Notes under the pieces: generated by a model | The model's database searches: none | What the model saw: only the letters and a program-made list of their open reading frames with translations | What the model was told of the DNA's origin: nothing | Source of the DNA: Niabella pedocola | GTDB taxonomy: Bacteria > Bacteroidota > Bacteroidia > Chitinophagales > Chitinophagaceae | Reading direction: 5' to 3' | DNA: 64,000 nucleotides | Assembly: GCF_021044425.1 (NCBI RefSeq) | Contig: NZ_JAJNEC010000007.1 | Span: 310,001-374,000 of the forward strand | Shown here: positions 16,864 to 25,974 of the stretch, piece after piece | How the letters are laid out: every line of letters begins with the position of its first letter | How positions within the stretch are numbered: the stretch's first letter is position 1 | Position numbers and translations under genes: made by a program

Positions 16864-19127
16864 TTTACGGGAACTTTAAATGAAGGGATGGTATAACAGA
16901 ACACCTGGTACCGCAGCTCGCTCCATTTATTCTCCAGGGGAAAAGGACGGCCTGGATAGAGCTCCTGCCGGTTGGGGATATTTTTGATCCGTACGCGTAC
17001 CGTTGTTCTGTTCTTTGTAAGTTCCGCAGGAATCAGGAATTCATCATCGCGTAACCGTCGGTTGGAAGTACGTACCTCGTATACCCGCTTGCCCAGCTCG
17101 TCTTTCGGTCGGGAGGTCATCGACACATTGGAACCGGCCAGGTACCATACGCCCGCCTTTTTCCAACTGGTTTCATTGATGTTCTTTTTGCCGGATGGCA
17201 CGGCAATATACACTTCGGCCGTTTGATTCGGATACCCATAATCCAGCGTTCTGCGCAACAATACGCCCTGGTTATCCTTTCGCAAACGGATGTCAAATTC
17301 CGTTGTACCTTCAGTAGTACGCCCATCTTCCTTTTGAGCCGGATAGATCTCCTTCCCGATATATTCCTTATACCCCGGCCGGTTAGGAAGATCATAGCCC
17401 CATGCATGAGCGGGATATGCATCCGGTCCCCATTCATATCTGGATTCAATGGTTTGCACAGCGGATGCCTGGGGCGAATGGTACCGGTGCCGCCGCTCAT
17501 CCGCTTCATTGCCAACATCCAGCTGATCCGTTGCTACCAGCGAAGCCGATGGCAGTCCGTACCAGTAGCAAACCGATTCATAATGTTCCTGCGAAACATT
17601 CTCGTTGTGCTCAAAGCGGATCACAGCCCGTTTTCCAAAGGGCATCAGGTCGGCCCAAAGGAACCGGTAGGCCGACTGGATCAGGTCTTTTTCATTCACT
17701 GCTTTTTTCTTTTCAATAGCACCGCAGGGATGCCCCGCTAACGGAAGCGTCATGTTCTCTCCGCCCCAATAATCGCCGCCACCGGCCCACTCTTCGGTGC
17801 CGGTACCGTAAGCCTGCGGGGTCTGACTGTCGTCAAAAAAGAAGCGGGGATCGCCTTCCAGGGTATTCAGGTTGGCATTGTGCGAAAAAATAAAGGAATT
17901 GCCCAGGAAGCTTCCGGACCATTCCTGCTGCCCTTCCAGGCCCTTTGTATCCAGCCAAACCATATCCTGCCCGAGTGCCGGTTTTGGGAAATCGCGATAC
18001 GTGGCATGAAAATAACTGCTGAGCGCCGGCGTTGCTGCCACCTGCTTTTCATAGCGCAGCTCATAGGTTATAGCGCCTTCTCCTGAGGGGAGCCCTGCCA
18101 GTTCAACCTTTGCGGAGCGGAAGAACGGCATGGGATAATAACAGGCCAGCTCTACGGTTCCCTTTTTATAATCGTAGCGTATGTTTATCGGCAATCCCTT
18201 CACGAGGTATGCTTTTTTTTCCCGGTTGAAAAACGTACCTGCTCCAAAAAAAAGGCAGAGCGGTGCATCGATGGAGGGTTGCTTTGCCCCGTCCCAGCTC
18301 ACTTTCAGTCGTACCCGCTCCAATTGTTCTGCCTCATCCAATGGCAACGTGAGCTTTAGCGCACGAATTGTGGCCGGCCCGGTTTTTAAGGTAGCAAGTA
18401 CCGCCTGTTGCCGGCTGCGCGCAACCGTTCCCTGTATTTTTTGAATAGTTGCCGGAGCAATATCGGTACCCGCCCGGTTTAGCAAAGCAACAGCATCTGC
18501 CGGTGGCACCTGTTGCAGATTCCACGAGGCACCCCTGTTCATCAACCGTTCGTTGCCTGCATAAAGATGATAGATATAATAGCCCGTGCCATAGAAGGTT
18601 CTGGAATACGCGATCTGCAGCGAATCATTGAACCGCATCGGTATCCAGGAAAGATTGGCCCCCTTGGTGGTGCCCCAGGTCCATGCAAAAGGCTCCGGAA
18701 GCGCTGCTGCCGGGATGTAGGCGGTTGTCTTATATTTTTTAACCGCGTCTACCGGATCGGCTGTTGCGGTTTCCTTAACAATATTGTCGGTTCCATCCAC
18801 CACAAAATGCCAGGGACTACCATGCCAGTGATTAGCCCGGAAGAACCACAGGGTACCGTTTCCTTTTACGTCCAGCGTTACATTTTCATCTTCCTTTTTC
18901 ATAAAAAGAAAATTGGAAGCATCGTATCCACCGCCGCCGCGGTCATAGGTACTGCGCATATAGGCCCTTACCCCTATCCGCTGTTGCGGCAGGCTGCTCC
19001 ATAGCTGATAGGCATCATAACCGGAAGGCTGTGCCGGCAACAATGCTTCTTTGCGTGATTGTGCTGTTGCACAAAGCGGTGCCATCAGCCCCAAAAACAG
19101 CCATTGTTTTAAATCCCTTATGCTCAT
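16860..19127 (-). CDS. large GH172 (DUF2961) glycosidase
   Basis: A 755-residue exported protein, nearly twice the usual GH172 length. Signal peptide ends CATAQ (about residue 23). DUF2961-like words occur: WFFRANHWHGSPWHFVVDG, SYFHATYRDFP, and LEGDPRFFFDDSQTPQAYGTGTEEWAGGGDYWGG split over about residues 423-453. The Glu in LEGD and the Glu in GTGTEEW are 21 apart, the same spacing as in the short paralogues here and, from memory, as the nucleophile and acid/base (E270, E291) of the Bifidobacterium enzyme. The C-terminal 200 residues form a second beta-rich part. It is tightly linked to the esterase downstream and the GH43-like gene upstream. Confidence 0.8.
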   Translation of the reverse strand: MSIRDLKQWLFLGLMAPLCATAQSRKEALLPAQPSGYDAYQLWSSLPQQRIGVRAYMRSTYDRGGGGYDASNFLFMKKEDENVTLDVKGNGTLWFFRANHWHGSPWHFVVDGTDNIVKETATADPVDAVKKYKTTAYIPAAALPEPFAWTWGTTKGANLSWIPMRFNDSLQIAYSRTFYGTGYYIYHLYAGNERLMNRGASWNLQQVPPADAVALLNRAGTDIAPATIQKIQGTVARSRQQAVLATLKTGPATIRALKLTLPLDEAEQLERVRLKVSWDGAKQPSIDAPLCLFFGAGTFFNREKKAYLVKGLPINIRYDYKKGTVELACYYPMPFFRSAKVELAGLPSGEGAITYELRYEKQVAATPALSSYFHATYRDFPKPALGQDMVWLDTKGLEGQQEWSGSFLGNSFIFSHNANLNTLEGDPRFFFDDSQTPQAYGTGTEEWAGGGDYWGGENMTLPLAGHPCGAIEKKKAVNEKDLIQSAYRFLWADLMPFGKRAVIRFEHNENVSQEHYESVCYWYGLPSASLVATDQLDVGNEADERRHRYHSPQASAVQTIESRYEWGPDAYPAHAWGYDLPNRPGYKEYIGKEIYPAQKEDGRTTEGTTEFDIRLRKDNQGVLLRRTLDYGYPNQTAEVYIAVPSGKKNINETSWKKAGVWYLAGSNVSMTSRPKDELGKRVYEVRTSNRRLRDDEFLIPAELTKNRTTVRVRIKNIPNRQELYPGRPFPLENKWSELRYQVFCYTIPSFKVPVK

Positions 19128-19128
19128 T

Positions 19129-20124
19129 TTATTTTTCTTTTGATTCCCATTTTAACGGCGCCAGGTAGAGTCCCTTTTTATCCCAGCCGGTATTGGAAAT
19201 AAACCAGCCTTCCTTTTTATCGTAGATCACTTCCGCAGCATGTACCGGTAAAGTGCCCACAAAATTTTCATTAGGAAAATGCAGCGGGTCTGCAGACCAA
19301 TATACATCTGTACGATTATACTCCGTCATCGCCCGGCAGATAAACAGGTAGAACAATCCACCCTTTTTTACCACAAAGGGACTTTCGGCATCCCCGCCCC
19401 AATCCACCCGGTAGGGCTGCGTATGGGCAATCTGCGGTCCGCTCCAGTGATACATATCCGGTCCTGTGCGTACGGCCACTACCGAACGGAGATCGGTTTC
19501 GCTGAACGTACGTGTATAGTAATAGTAATACACGCCCTTATGCTTCATGATGTACGAATCCCGGGCATGACCGGCATCACTGAACAGCGGGTTCAGCGCA
19601 TGCCGCTCCCATTGATACAGATTCGTACCGGTAGCCAGGCGCAGCTGCCCCCAGGAAGCATAGTTGGGTGCATTTTCCTGCATATTACCCGTATTGTAAA
19701 ATAGATGATAGCGTCCCCTCTCTTTAACAATATGCGGTGCCCATAATACGCGTTCCACACCAGGTTCCGCCGTCATGGCATAGCCCTTATCTGCCCAGTG
19801 TGCCTGCGTCAAAGAGCGCGCGGTAATATGAAAGAAACGGGTTTCTTTCCAGGGTGCAACCGGCAAATGGTGTATGATCCCGAAAGCATGCCAGGAACCA
19901 TCGGCCGCTTTTACAAAACAATGATCATTGGTATACCAGGAGCTGTCTTTGGCCCGGGTATCTGCCGGATCAAAAATATGCACCCACGCGCCTGCAATCT
20001 GCGGCACTTCTATCTTTTGGCCCTGTGCCTTTACCAATTGAATGCTCAATAAACAGAGTCCTATGATCCATTTTTTCTTATACACTGCAGCTGTTTTATG
20101 GAACCGGTCACGCACCGGCACCAA
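19129..20124 (-). CDS. GH43/GH117-like five-bladed beta-propeller enzyme
   Basis: A 331-residue exported protein of the GH43/GH32-type propeller superfamily. Repeated blade words: HAFGIIHH, VLWAPHIVKERGRYHLFYNTG, ARDSYIMKHKGVYYYYYTRTF, GDAESPFVVKKGGLFYLFICR. Acidic residues after each blade (FDPAD near the N-terminus, RDSY, ESPF) fit the usual Asp-Asp-Glu site, but specificity cannot be told. The ATG at 20124 gives an N-terminus with charged residues before the hydrophobic core; a GTG at 20085 would give the cleaner signal peptide MYKKKWIIGLCLLSIQLVKA and may be the true start. It sits one base before the large GH172 gene. Confidence 0.78.
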   Translation of the reverse strand: MVPVRDRFHKTAAVYKKKWIIGLCLLSIQLVKAQGQKIEVPQIAGAWVHIFDPADTRAKDSSWYTNDHCFVKAADGSWHAFGIIHHLPVAPWKETRFFHITARSLTQAHWADKGYAMTAEPGVERVLWAPHIVKERGRYHLFYNTGNMQENAPNYASWGQLRLATGTNLYQWERHALNPLFSDAGHARDSYIMKHKGVYYYYYTRTFSETDLRSVVAVRTGPDMYHWSGPQIAHTQPYRVDWGGDAESPFVVKKGGLFYLFICRAMTEYNRTDVYWSADPLHFPNENFVGTLPVHAAEVIYDKKEGWFISNTGWDKKGLYLAPLKWESKEK

Positions 20125-20133
20125 TATATTTAT

Positions 20134-21825
20134 TTAATTTTTGACCAAGATTTTCTTAAGGGTTTCCCGGATCCATTGCTCACTCCTGGGAAAATCTTCA
20201 TAGGTATGCAGCGATGACAACAGGGCGTCTTCCGGCTGTATACCCGCTGATTGTAAAATAGCATAATCCTGCAACGACTCCGAAAAGACCTCCCAACGGA
20301 TCGAGTCATACGGACCATCCGGACCGGGATATACCACAAACGGATCACCCGACGCAATACCCGGATAGGCATAGGCGGCACCTTCGGTAAAGGGATCTCC
20401 CGCCTCTTCTTTGTCCAGCTTATACCAGAAGTTATATCCCCAATGTAAAAAGCCCTCGGCTTTCAGTTTATAAAACAGCCAGCCGCTCATACGTATTTTA
20501 GGCAGCGGTGTATCATACAGGCGATTGAGCCATTTATTGCGCGGACCCGTGCAAAAATAAACCCAGTGCGGAATATGCTCCTTCCGGTAAGCCTCATCCG
20601 AACTGATGATGGGCACCGGGATATCGGTCAGGTGCTCCCGGCCGTACCGCACATCACTTAACGCATCCATTACCTTCATCCAGGGAGCCAGCCGGCGAAG
20701 GATGTCGCGCGCCTTTTTATAATTTTCCACGTGTTCGGACCAGGGTTCATCCGAGAGATGAAAGTAAGAATCATCCAATAGCTTTTCCTTTATAAGGAAC
20801 CGGTGTAAATCCGGCAGGTATTGTTTCAGAAAATTGATATAGGTATCGGATGTTCCCGAAAGATTTTCCGCCCACAACAATTTATTGGTATCGCCTTCTT
20901 TTTTATACACATGCATGGCGTCCTGTACACCCCAGTACAGCCATAGATGCGCCCATTCAAATTTCTTGTAGCCCAGTTCCCGGCATAGGTCTACAAACCG
21001 TTTGATCCGCGACCAGTCGAATTCATATTTCCCGGGGCTTGGTTCATTTACGATCAGCATTTGACAGGGTTCTTTGAATACAGCCCGCAGCTCAAAGAAA
21101 TTCTGGATAAATGCCACGTCGTTGCCATGTTCTATCAGGTTTTTCATGCAGGCCCGCGTCAGTTTCCACCATTGCTCGTCGAACATTTTTGTTTTGTACT
21201 GAAGGGCAATGGCCTCACCCCGCCACCAGTGGGTTACATGGAAATTTTTCCGGGGCTGCAGGATCAATGTACTTACAGTTAGGTTAACCGTTAATGCCGT
21301 GTCCTTTTCCTCCTTCCCTTCCTGCCAGCGCATCCGTATTTTATACCGGTGCAACCCGGGCGATAGTGCAGATGGAACCTGAAGCGTGATCCAGAACGAA
21401 CGGCTTTCAAAGGGATTGGCTTCTGTTTTGGTTACGGGGTAAAGCGGATCGGGCAGCCAGCCGGGAAGGTATCCCCTGCCGTCCAGCTCCTCCGCGCTGA
21501 CATCGGTATTAAAATGAGGCATCGGTACCAGCCCTACGTAACGCACCTGCGGATGTACCGCTGCAGCGTTCTCTATACTGCAGGATATATGCGTTTGATC
21601 TTTCATGTTACTCCGGAAAGCAACCTGGAATGAAATACGGCTGTTCCGGGCCGCCAGCAACTCCAGCTCGGTGGCAGCCTGAGCCGGTGATTGCGGAAAT
21701 ACCCGTTGCAGCGAACTGGTGAGCCAGATAGACATCGGCGGCTCCGTTGTACGAGCCCCGGCACTGACGGTGTTCAACAAACAACCGGCAAAAAAAATCA
21801 ACAATCGTTGTGCATGTTTGTTCAT
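20134..21825 (-). CDS. DUF4091 protein, GH123-like glycosidase candidate
   Basis: A 563-residue exported protein. Signal peptide MNKHAQRLLIFFAGCLLNTVSAGA sets the ATG at 21825. An N-terminal beta sandwich (about 30-190: ISFQVAFRSNM, SFWITLQVPSALSPGLHRYKIRMRW) is followed by a (beta/alpha)8-like part with FEWAHLWLYWGVQ and YFHLSDEPWSEH; the adjacent Asp-Glu of SDEP matches the DE pair of GH123 enzymes, which use substrate assistance by an N-acetyl group. The C-terminal DUF4091 domain has FLHWGYNFWYK and DPFVVYPGPDGPYDSIRWEVFSESLQDYA. Actual activity is not known. Confidence 0.82.
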   Translation of the reverse strand: MNKHAQRLLIFFAGCLLNTVSAGARTTEPPMSIWLTSSLQRVFPQSPAQAATELELLAARNSRISFQVAFRSNMKDQTHISCSIENAAAVHPQVRYVGLVPMPHFNTDVSAEELDGRGYLPGWLPDPLYPVTKTEANPFESRSFWITLQVPSALSPGLHRYKIRMRWQEGKEEKDTALTVNLTVSTLILQPRKNFHVTHWWRGEAIALQYKTKMFDEQWWKLTRACMKNLIEHGNDVAFIQNFFELRAVFKEPCQMLIVNEPSPGKYEFDWSRIKRFVDLCRELGYKKFEWAHLWLYWGVQDAMHVYKKEGDTNKLLWAENLSGTSDTYINFLKQYLPDLHRFLIKEKLLDDSYFHLSDEPWSEHVENYKKARDILRRLAPWMKVMDALSDVRYGREHLTDIPVPIISSDEAYRKEHIPHWVYFCTGPRNKWLNRLYDTPLPKIRMSGWLFYKLKAEGFLHWGYNFWYKLDKEEAGDPFTEGAAYAYPGIASGDPFVVYPGPDGPYDSIRWEVFSESLQDYAILQSAGIQPEDALLSSLHTYEDFPRSEQWIRETLKKILVKN

Positions 21826-21906
21826 GATTTTTCTGTTTAAAGGAAAGCGTATTACTTTATCGTTTAAGCAACCATTCAAAGTTGCAAAATTTTATTTAAT
21901 TCACCA

Positions 21907-23184
21907 TTATTTTTGGGAATAACGCTTTACCCGTAAGCTGGCCTGCCGTTTATGTCCTGCAAAACCTTCCAGTTCACAAAGGCGTTCGGCATACATGCCG
22001 ATGGTGGTGCTGGCTTCCGGGGTGCAACGCTGATAGGTACAGGTTTTTAAAAACTTCCCCACCCATAGCCCGCCGGTATACCGGGCCGCCTTCATGGTAG
22101 GCAGGGTATGATTGGTACCGATAACCTTGTCACCATACGCCACATTGGTTTCGGGACCCAGGAATAACGCACCGTAATTGGTCATATGTTCCAGGAAATA
22201 GAAAGGATCTGCGGTAAGCACTTCTACATGTTCATAGGCGAGTTTGTCGGCTTCAACCACGGCTTCCTCCATATCCTTTACCAGTATGATGGAGCCATAG
22301 TCCTTCCATGCCGCTCCGGCCAGATCCGCAGTGGAAAGCGTTTTCAGCTGCTCTTCGATTGCGGCAATGGTTTCCCGGGCCAGTTCTTCAGAAGTGGTGA
22401 TCAGGGCCGCCGGGGAGGTAGGGCCATGCTCCGCCTGTCCCAGGAGATCACAGGCCACCATCTCTGCATCCGCCGTTTCATCCGCAATCACCAACACTTC
22501 CGTAGGACCTGCCAGCAGATCGATCCCCACCCTTCCGAAAAGCTGCCGTTTTGCTTCTGCCACATAGGCGTTGCCGGGGCCTACAATCATGTCTACTGCG
22601 GGGATAGAACCGGTGCCTATGGCCATTGCACAAAGTGCCTGTACCCCTCCCAATATATAAATTTCATCTGCGCCGGCAAAATGCATGGCACAAACCGTTG
22701 CCTCCGGTATTTTTCCCTGTATAGGTGGCGTGCAGGCGATCACCCTTTGTACACCCGCCACCTTTGCGGTAAGCACACTCATATGTGCCGAGGCCACCAT
22801 CGGATACCGGCCTCCAGGAATATAACAACCCACACTGTTTACGGGAATGTTCTTATGCCCTAAAAACACACCCGGAAGGGTTTCCACTTCCAGGTCCAGC
22901 ATGGTGTTCCGCTGTTGCTGTGCAAAAAAACGGATCTGCTGCTGCGCAAAAAGGATATCGTCCTTTACCTGCTGCGGTGTGCGGTCTACAATGGCTTGTA
23001 TCTGGTCAGCTGAAAGCCGGAAGGATGCCGGTGTCCACTGATCCAGCCGTTCTGCATATGCACGTACGGCCTCATCCCCGCCGGATTCAATACTCCGGAT
23101 CATCGCTTCCACGGTTCCTTTTACGTTTGAATGCTCCTGCTGCAATTCGGTTACAGCCTTCCCCTGTTTGATAAAGCGTGCCAT
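21907..23184 (-). CDS. histidinol dehydrogenase-family oxidoreductase (catabolic paralogue)
   Basis: A 425-residue cytoplasmic NAD-dependent zinc enzyme of the HisD family. HisD enzymes oxidise an alcohol to a carboxylate in two steps. Residues of the family site are retained: GQAEHGPTSPA (zinc Gln and His), YEHVEVLT (catalytic Glu-His), AYGDKVIGTNHTLPT (zinc Asp) and EGFAGHKRQASLRV (zinc His). It differs from biosynthetic HisD in GTNHTLPTMKAARYTGGLWVGKFLKTCTYQ, a pattern I associate with paralogues such as the sulfopropanediol dehydrogenase HpsN. No other his gene is near; neighbours are glycosidases. Oxidation of a released polyol or sugar is inferred. Confidence 0.82.
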   Translation of the reverse strand: MARFIKQGKAVTELQQEHSNVKGTVEAMIRSIESGGDEAVRAYAERLDQWTPASFRLSADQIQAIVDRTPQQVKDDILFAQQQIRFFAQQQRNTMLDLEVETLPGVFLGHKNIPVNSVGCYIPGGRYPMVASAHMSVLTAKVAGVQRVIACTPPIQGKIPEATVCAMHFAGADEIYILGGVQALCAMAIGTGSIPAVDMIVGPGNAYVAEAKRQLFGRVGIDLLAGPTEVLVIADETADAEMVACDLLGQAEHGPTSPAALITTSEELARETIAAIEEQLKTLSTADLAGAAWKDYGSIILVKDMEEAVVEADKLAYEHVEVLTADPFYFLEHMTNYGALFLGPETNVAYGDKVIGTNHTLPTMKAARYTGGLWVGKFLKTCTYQRCTPEASTTIGMYAERLCELEGFAGHKRQASLRVKRYSQK

Positions 23185-23240
23185 AATTATTTTTTCTTTT
23201 TGAGTTCTTTATTTGATCCTGTTGTTATTAAAGTCATTAC

Positions 23241-24413
23241 TCATTTGCCCCAAAGGCGGGTATCATTTCCCTTGCTTTTCCGCCACTCATTCCGCCAGCG
23301 ATGGATATCGGTGGGCCCGATCAGCGGCATCGGCCGGCGTACTGCGGCATCCGGTATGGATGGTATCCGGGCGGCTGTATCCTGGTACCAGTAAGCCACA
23401 CTGGCCAGGTCCAGCGTCAATACATTATTACTTCCATGTTCGATGGAGAACCGCAACGACCGGTCGAAGTAAACCGGGTCGGCGATATGGAAGCGGTAGA
23501 TATGGGTGCGCCCCAGGAACCCGATATCATCATTCACCTTTGCGTACCCGAAATAAGGGGATGCGTACGGCTGTTTGGGCGCACCCCAGGAAGTATTAAA
23601 ATAATCTTCGGTACCGGTACCATTCATCGTGGGCAAGGTATCGCCATCTATAAACCACATATCATCACCCTCACCGTACCAGTAAGGCGTGGGTGCCTGC
23701 ACATAATAATTAACGCCTACAAAATGCCCCTTCCCCTTGATATCTGCAATCACATAGTTTTCTTTGCCATTCTTATTGGGCGGGTTGCCGCCAAACATCC
23801 AGTGTTCATTTTCCACGCTATCCACCGGCATTGTCAGCTGTTTATTATACCAGGCATGAAACCGGCCCGTTTGCGGAGGTAAGGTTTTCATCTCCTGGTA
23901 ATCGATGTAAAAATACAGTGCATTGATAGTGCCGCCCGTCTGGTTTTCAATTTCTATGCGGGCGCCTTTTGCAAAAGGCATGGCAAAATAACTGACCAGT
24001 CCGTTTCCGTTTGTAGGTGTAGCTGCCAGGGCTGCTGATGTAAACAGGTATGCATCGTTCCATCCCTGCCCGAAGAACGGCCCAACCGGCGATGCTACAG
24101 ACGGATAGGCATTGCCATCCCAGTACATCCTCAGGATCACATCATTCCGGCTCAGTACATTTGGCTCCGGCGAAAGCGTCATCCAGATATGATCGATGAT
24201 CCCCGCGCCCGCCACGTTAAAGATCGTGCGTTTTTCGCCTGGCTTAATATTCTTCAGGTTATCATGATTATCTCCGGACGGGTCGTAACTGCTGACCCGT
24301 TTTGTTTTTACGCCCTGTTTTATTTCAGTAAGTCCCATCAGGTCCTGCGCAGCCAGGTGCAGCGTACCTGTGAGTAATAGCACCAGCATCCATTTTGCTT
24401 TTATAGATGTCAT
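23241..24413 (-). CDS. GH172 (DUF2961) glycosidase A
   Basis: A 390-residue exported enzyme. Signal peptide ends LHLAAQ (about residue 23). The DUF2961 core is typical: GAGIIDHIWMT, MYWDGNAYPSVASPVGPFFG, MPFAKGARIEIENQ, KGHFVGVNYYVQAP, YWYGEGDDMWFIDGD and NGTGTEDYFNTSWG. The Glu of GEGDD (about residue 246) and the Glu of GTGTED (about 267) are 21 apart and are the likely nucleophile and acid/base. GH172 includes alpha-D-fructofuranosidase/difructose-dianhydride enzymes and exo-D-arabinofuranosidases. It is similar throughout to the next paralogue upstream, so a local duplication is likely. Confidence 0.9.
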   Translation of the reverse strand: MTSIKAKWMLVLLLTGTLHLAAQDLMGLTEIKQGVKTKRVSSYDPSGDNHDNLKNIKPGEKRTIFNVAGAGIIDHIWMTLSPEPNVLSRNDVILRMYWDGNAYPSVASPVGPFFGQGWNDAYLFTSAALAATPTNGNGLVSYFAMPFAKGARIEIENQTGGTINALYFYIDYQEMKTLPPQTGRFHAWYNKQLTMPVDSVENEHWMFGGNPPNKNGKENYVIADIKGKGHFVGVNYYVQAPTPYWYGEGDDMWFIDGDTLPTMNGTGTEDYFNTSWGAPKQPYASPYFGYAKVNDDIGFLGRTHIYRFHIADPVYFDRSLRFSIEHGSNNVLTLDLASVAYWYQDTAARIPSIPDAAVRRPMPLIGPTDIHRWRNEWRKSKGNDTRLWGK

Positions 24414-24588
24414 TGTTTTTTTATAATCTATGCGTTATTTGATCTTGCAAAGGACAGCGTCGCAAACGAAAAATATTTTCAGTTAATAAAGCCCTCAGGC
24501 AGATCCTGAAACAGGAACAGATCCCGGAACAAGTCTGGGATGACATACTGCCAATGACAGATTGTATTGTTATTGAAAACCAATTATA

Positions 24589-24760
24589 CTTTCGTCATGC
24601 TGAGCACATCCCGCGACGGCGGGAGGAGTCGAAGCATCTCTGTGATACCGGACTGCCCGATAATGAAGAGACCTTTCGGCTTCGCTCAAGGTGACGAATG
24701 AATATTTTGTCATCGCCTCACAGATTTCGCTATGCAAATGAAATACCCAGCATGACAAAG
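24589..24760. repeat. intergenic element with inverted ends
   Basis: The 379-base gap between the two neighbouring GH172 genes holds a 172-base element. Its ends, CTTTCGTCATGCTG (24589-24602) and CAGCATGACAAAG (24748-24760), are inverted repeats with one extra base. Inside are GAGTCGAAGCATCTCTG and TTCGGCTTCGCTCAAGGTGACGAATG, words common in Bacteroidota intergenic repeats of the CGTCATGCTGAGC type. It carries no frame. It may be a MITE-like or REP-like unit, and may also stop or stabilise the long transcript. Confidence 0.65.
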
Positions 24761-24792
24761 TATGATCGTTCCTTAATTGCAGCACGCAAACA

Positions 24793-25974
24793 TCAACGTT
24801 CGTTGCCCCATAATTTCGGGTCATTGTTCCTGCTTTTACGCCATTCATTGCGCCAGCGGTGAATATCCCCAATATCAATCATCGGCATTGGCTGTCTTGC
24901 CTCTTTTGAAGGAATGGCGGGAACCGCATGTGCCTCGGGCTGATACCAGTAGGCCACGCTGGCCAGATCGAGTGTCAACACATTGTTATGTCCGTGTTCA
25001 ATCGAAAAACGGAATGCCGTATTAAAATAGAAGGGATCGGTGATATTGAACCGGTACAGGTGTGTTCTGCCCAGCCAGCCAATATCATTGTTCACCCGTG
25101 CATAACCGTAATAGGGATGTGAAAAAACAGACTTGGGACACCAGGCGGTATTAAAATAATCTTCCGTACCCGTTCCCTTAAGAATACTTCCCTTTTCACC
25201 GTCGATCTCGATCCGGTCATTGCCTTCACCATACCACATCGGCGTGGGTGCATGCACATAATAGTTCACCCCTACAAAATGGCCCTTGCCCTTGATATCG
25301 GCAATCAGGTAATTGTCCTTGCCTGTTGTGTTATTTCCCGGCTTTCCAAAAATGGCCCATTCATTTTCGCCTTCGGTTTTGGAAGTTTCGGTCAACTGCT
25401 TATTGTACCAGGCATGAAACCGACCTGCCTTTGCGGGCAGCCGGTCCATTTCCACATAATCCACATAATAGTAAAAATGACTGATCTCTTTTCCGGCCTG
25501 GTTCTCAATCTCGATACGGGCCCCTTTTGCAAAGGGCATTGAAAAATAACAAACCATCCCCTTCCCGTTTACCGGGCTGGCAGACAATGGCAGGGCTGTA
25601 TAGGTATAGGATTCATTCCATCCCTGTCCGAAGAAAGGCCCGATGGGCGCGATCACGGAAGGCGATGAATTTCCGTCCCAATACATTTTCAGGATCACAT
25701 CATTACGGCTCAAAGCCTCCGGCCCCGGTGCCATCGTAATCCAGATATGGTTGATCATACCGGCGCCCTTTACATCAAAAATGGTTCTTGTTTCCTTATC
25801 ACCGATGCGTATAAAATCATTACCGGCCCCGGCCGTATCATAACTGCTTACGCGCTTTGAAATCACCCCGTCCTGCATCATCGAAAGCGCAGCGAGGTCA
25901 TTGGCTGTTGTTTGGCCGCAAACAGTGCCGGCCATACCTATTCCAATGATTAATACAATTGCAATTCTTTTCAT
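24793..25974 (-). CDS. GH172 (DUF2961) glycosidase B
   Basis: A 393-residue exported enzyme closely similar to paralogue A (for example GAGMINHIWITMAPGPEALSRN, GPFFGQGWNESYTYTALPLSA, NVLTLDLASVAYWYQ). Signal peptide ends TVCGQ. The presumed catalytic pair lies in WYGEGND (about residue 249) and KGTGTEDYF (about 270), again 21 apart. The start codon overlaps the stop of the 717-residue gene upstream (TAATG), so the two are translated together. It probably differs from A in linkage or chain length; this cannot be read from sequence. Confidence 0.9.
   Translation of the reverse strand: MKRIAIVLIIGIGMAGTVCGQTTANDLAALSMMQDGVISKRVSSYDTAGAGNDFIRIGDKETRTIFDVKGAGMINHIWITMAPGPEALSRNDVILKMYWDGNSSPSVIAPIGPFFGQGWNESYTYTALPLSASPVNGKGMVCYFSMPFAKGARIEIENQAGKEISHFYYYVDYVEMDRLPAKAGRFHAWYNKQLTETSKTEGENEWAIFGKPGNNTTGKDNYLIADIKGKGHFVGVNYYVHAPTPMWYGEGNDRIEIDGEKGSILKGTGTEDYFNTAWCPKSVFSHPYYGYARVNNDIGWLGRTHLYRFNITDPFYFNTAFRFSIEHGHNNVLTLDLASVAYWYQPEAHAVPAIPSKEARQPMPMIDIGDIHRWRNEWRKSRNNDPKLWGNER

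Noticed and set aside
22186..22863. 225-codon frame antisense to the HisD-family gene
   Set aside because: Cys/His-rich shadow frame opposite a well-supported enzyme gene.
24589..24760. Possible CRISPR or tRNA-like structure
   Set aside because: No regularly spaced repeats and no cloverleaf; it fits an inverted-end dispersed repeat better.
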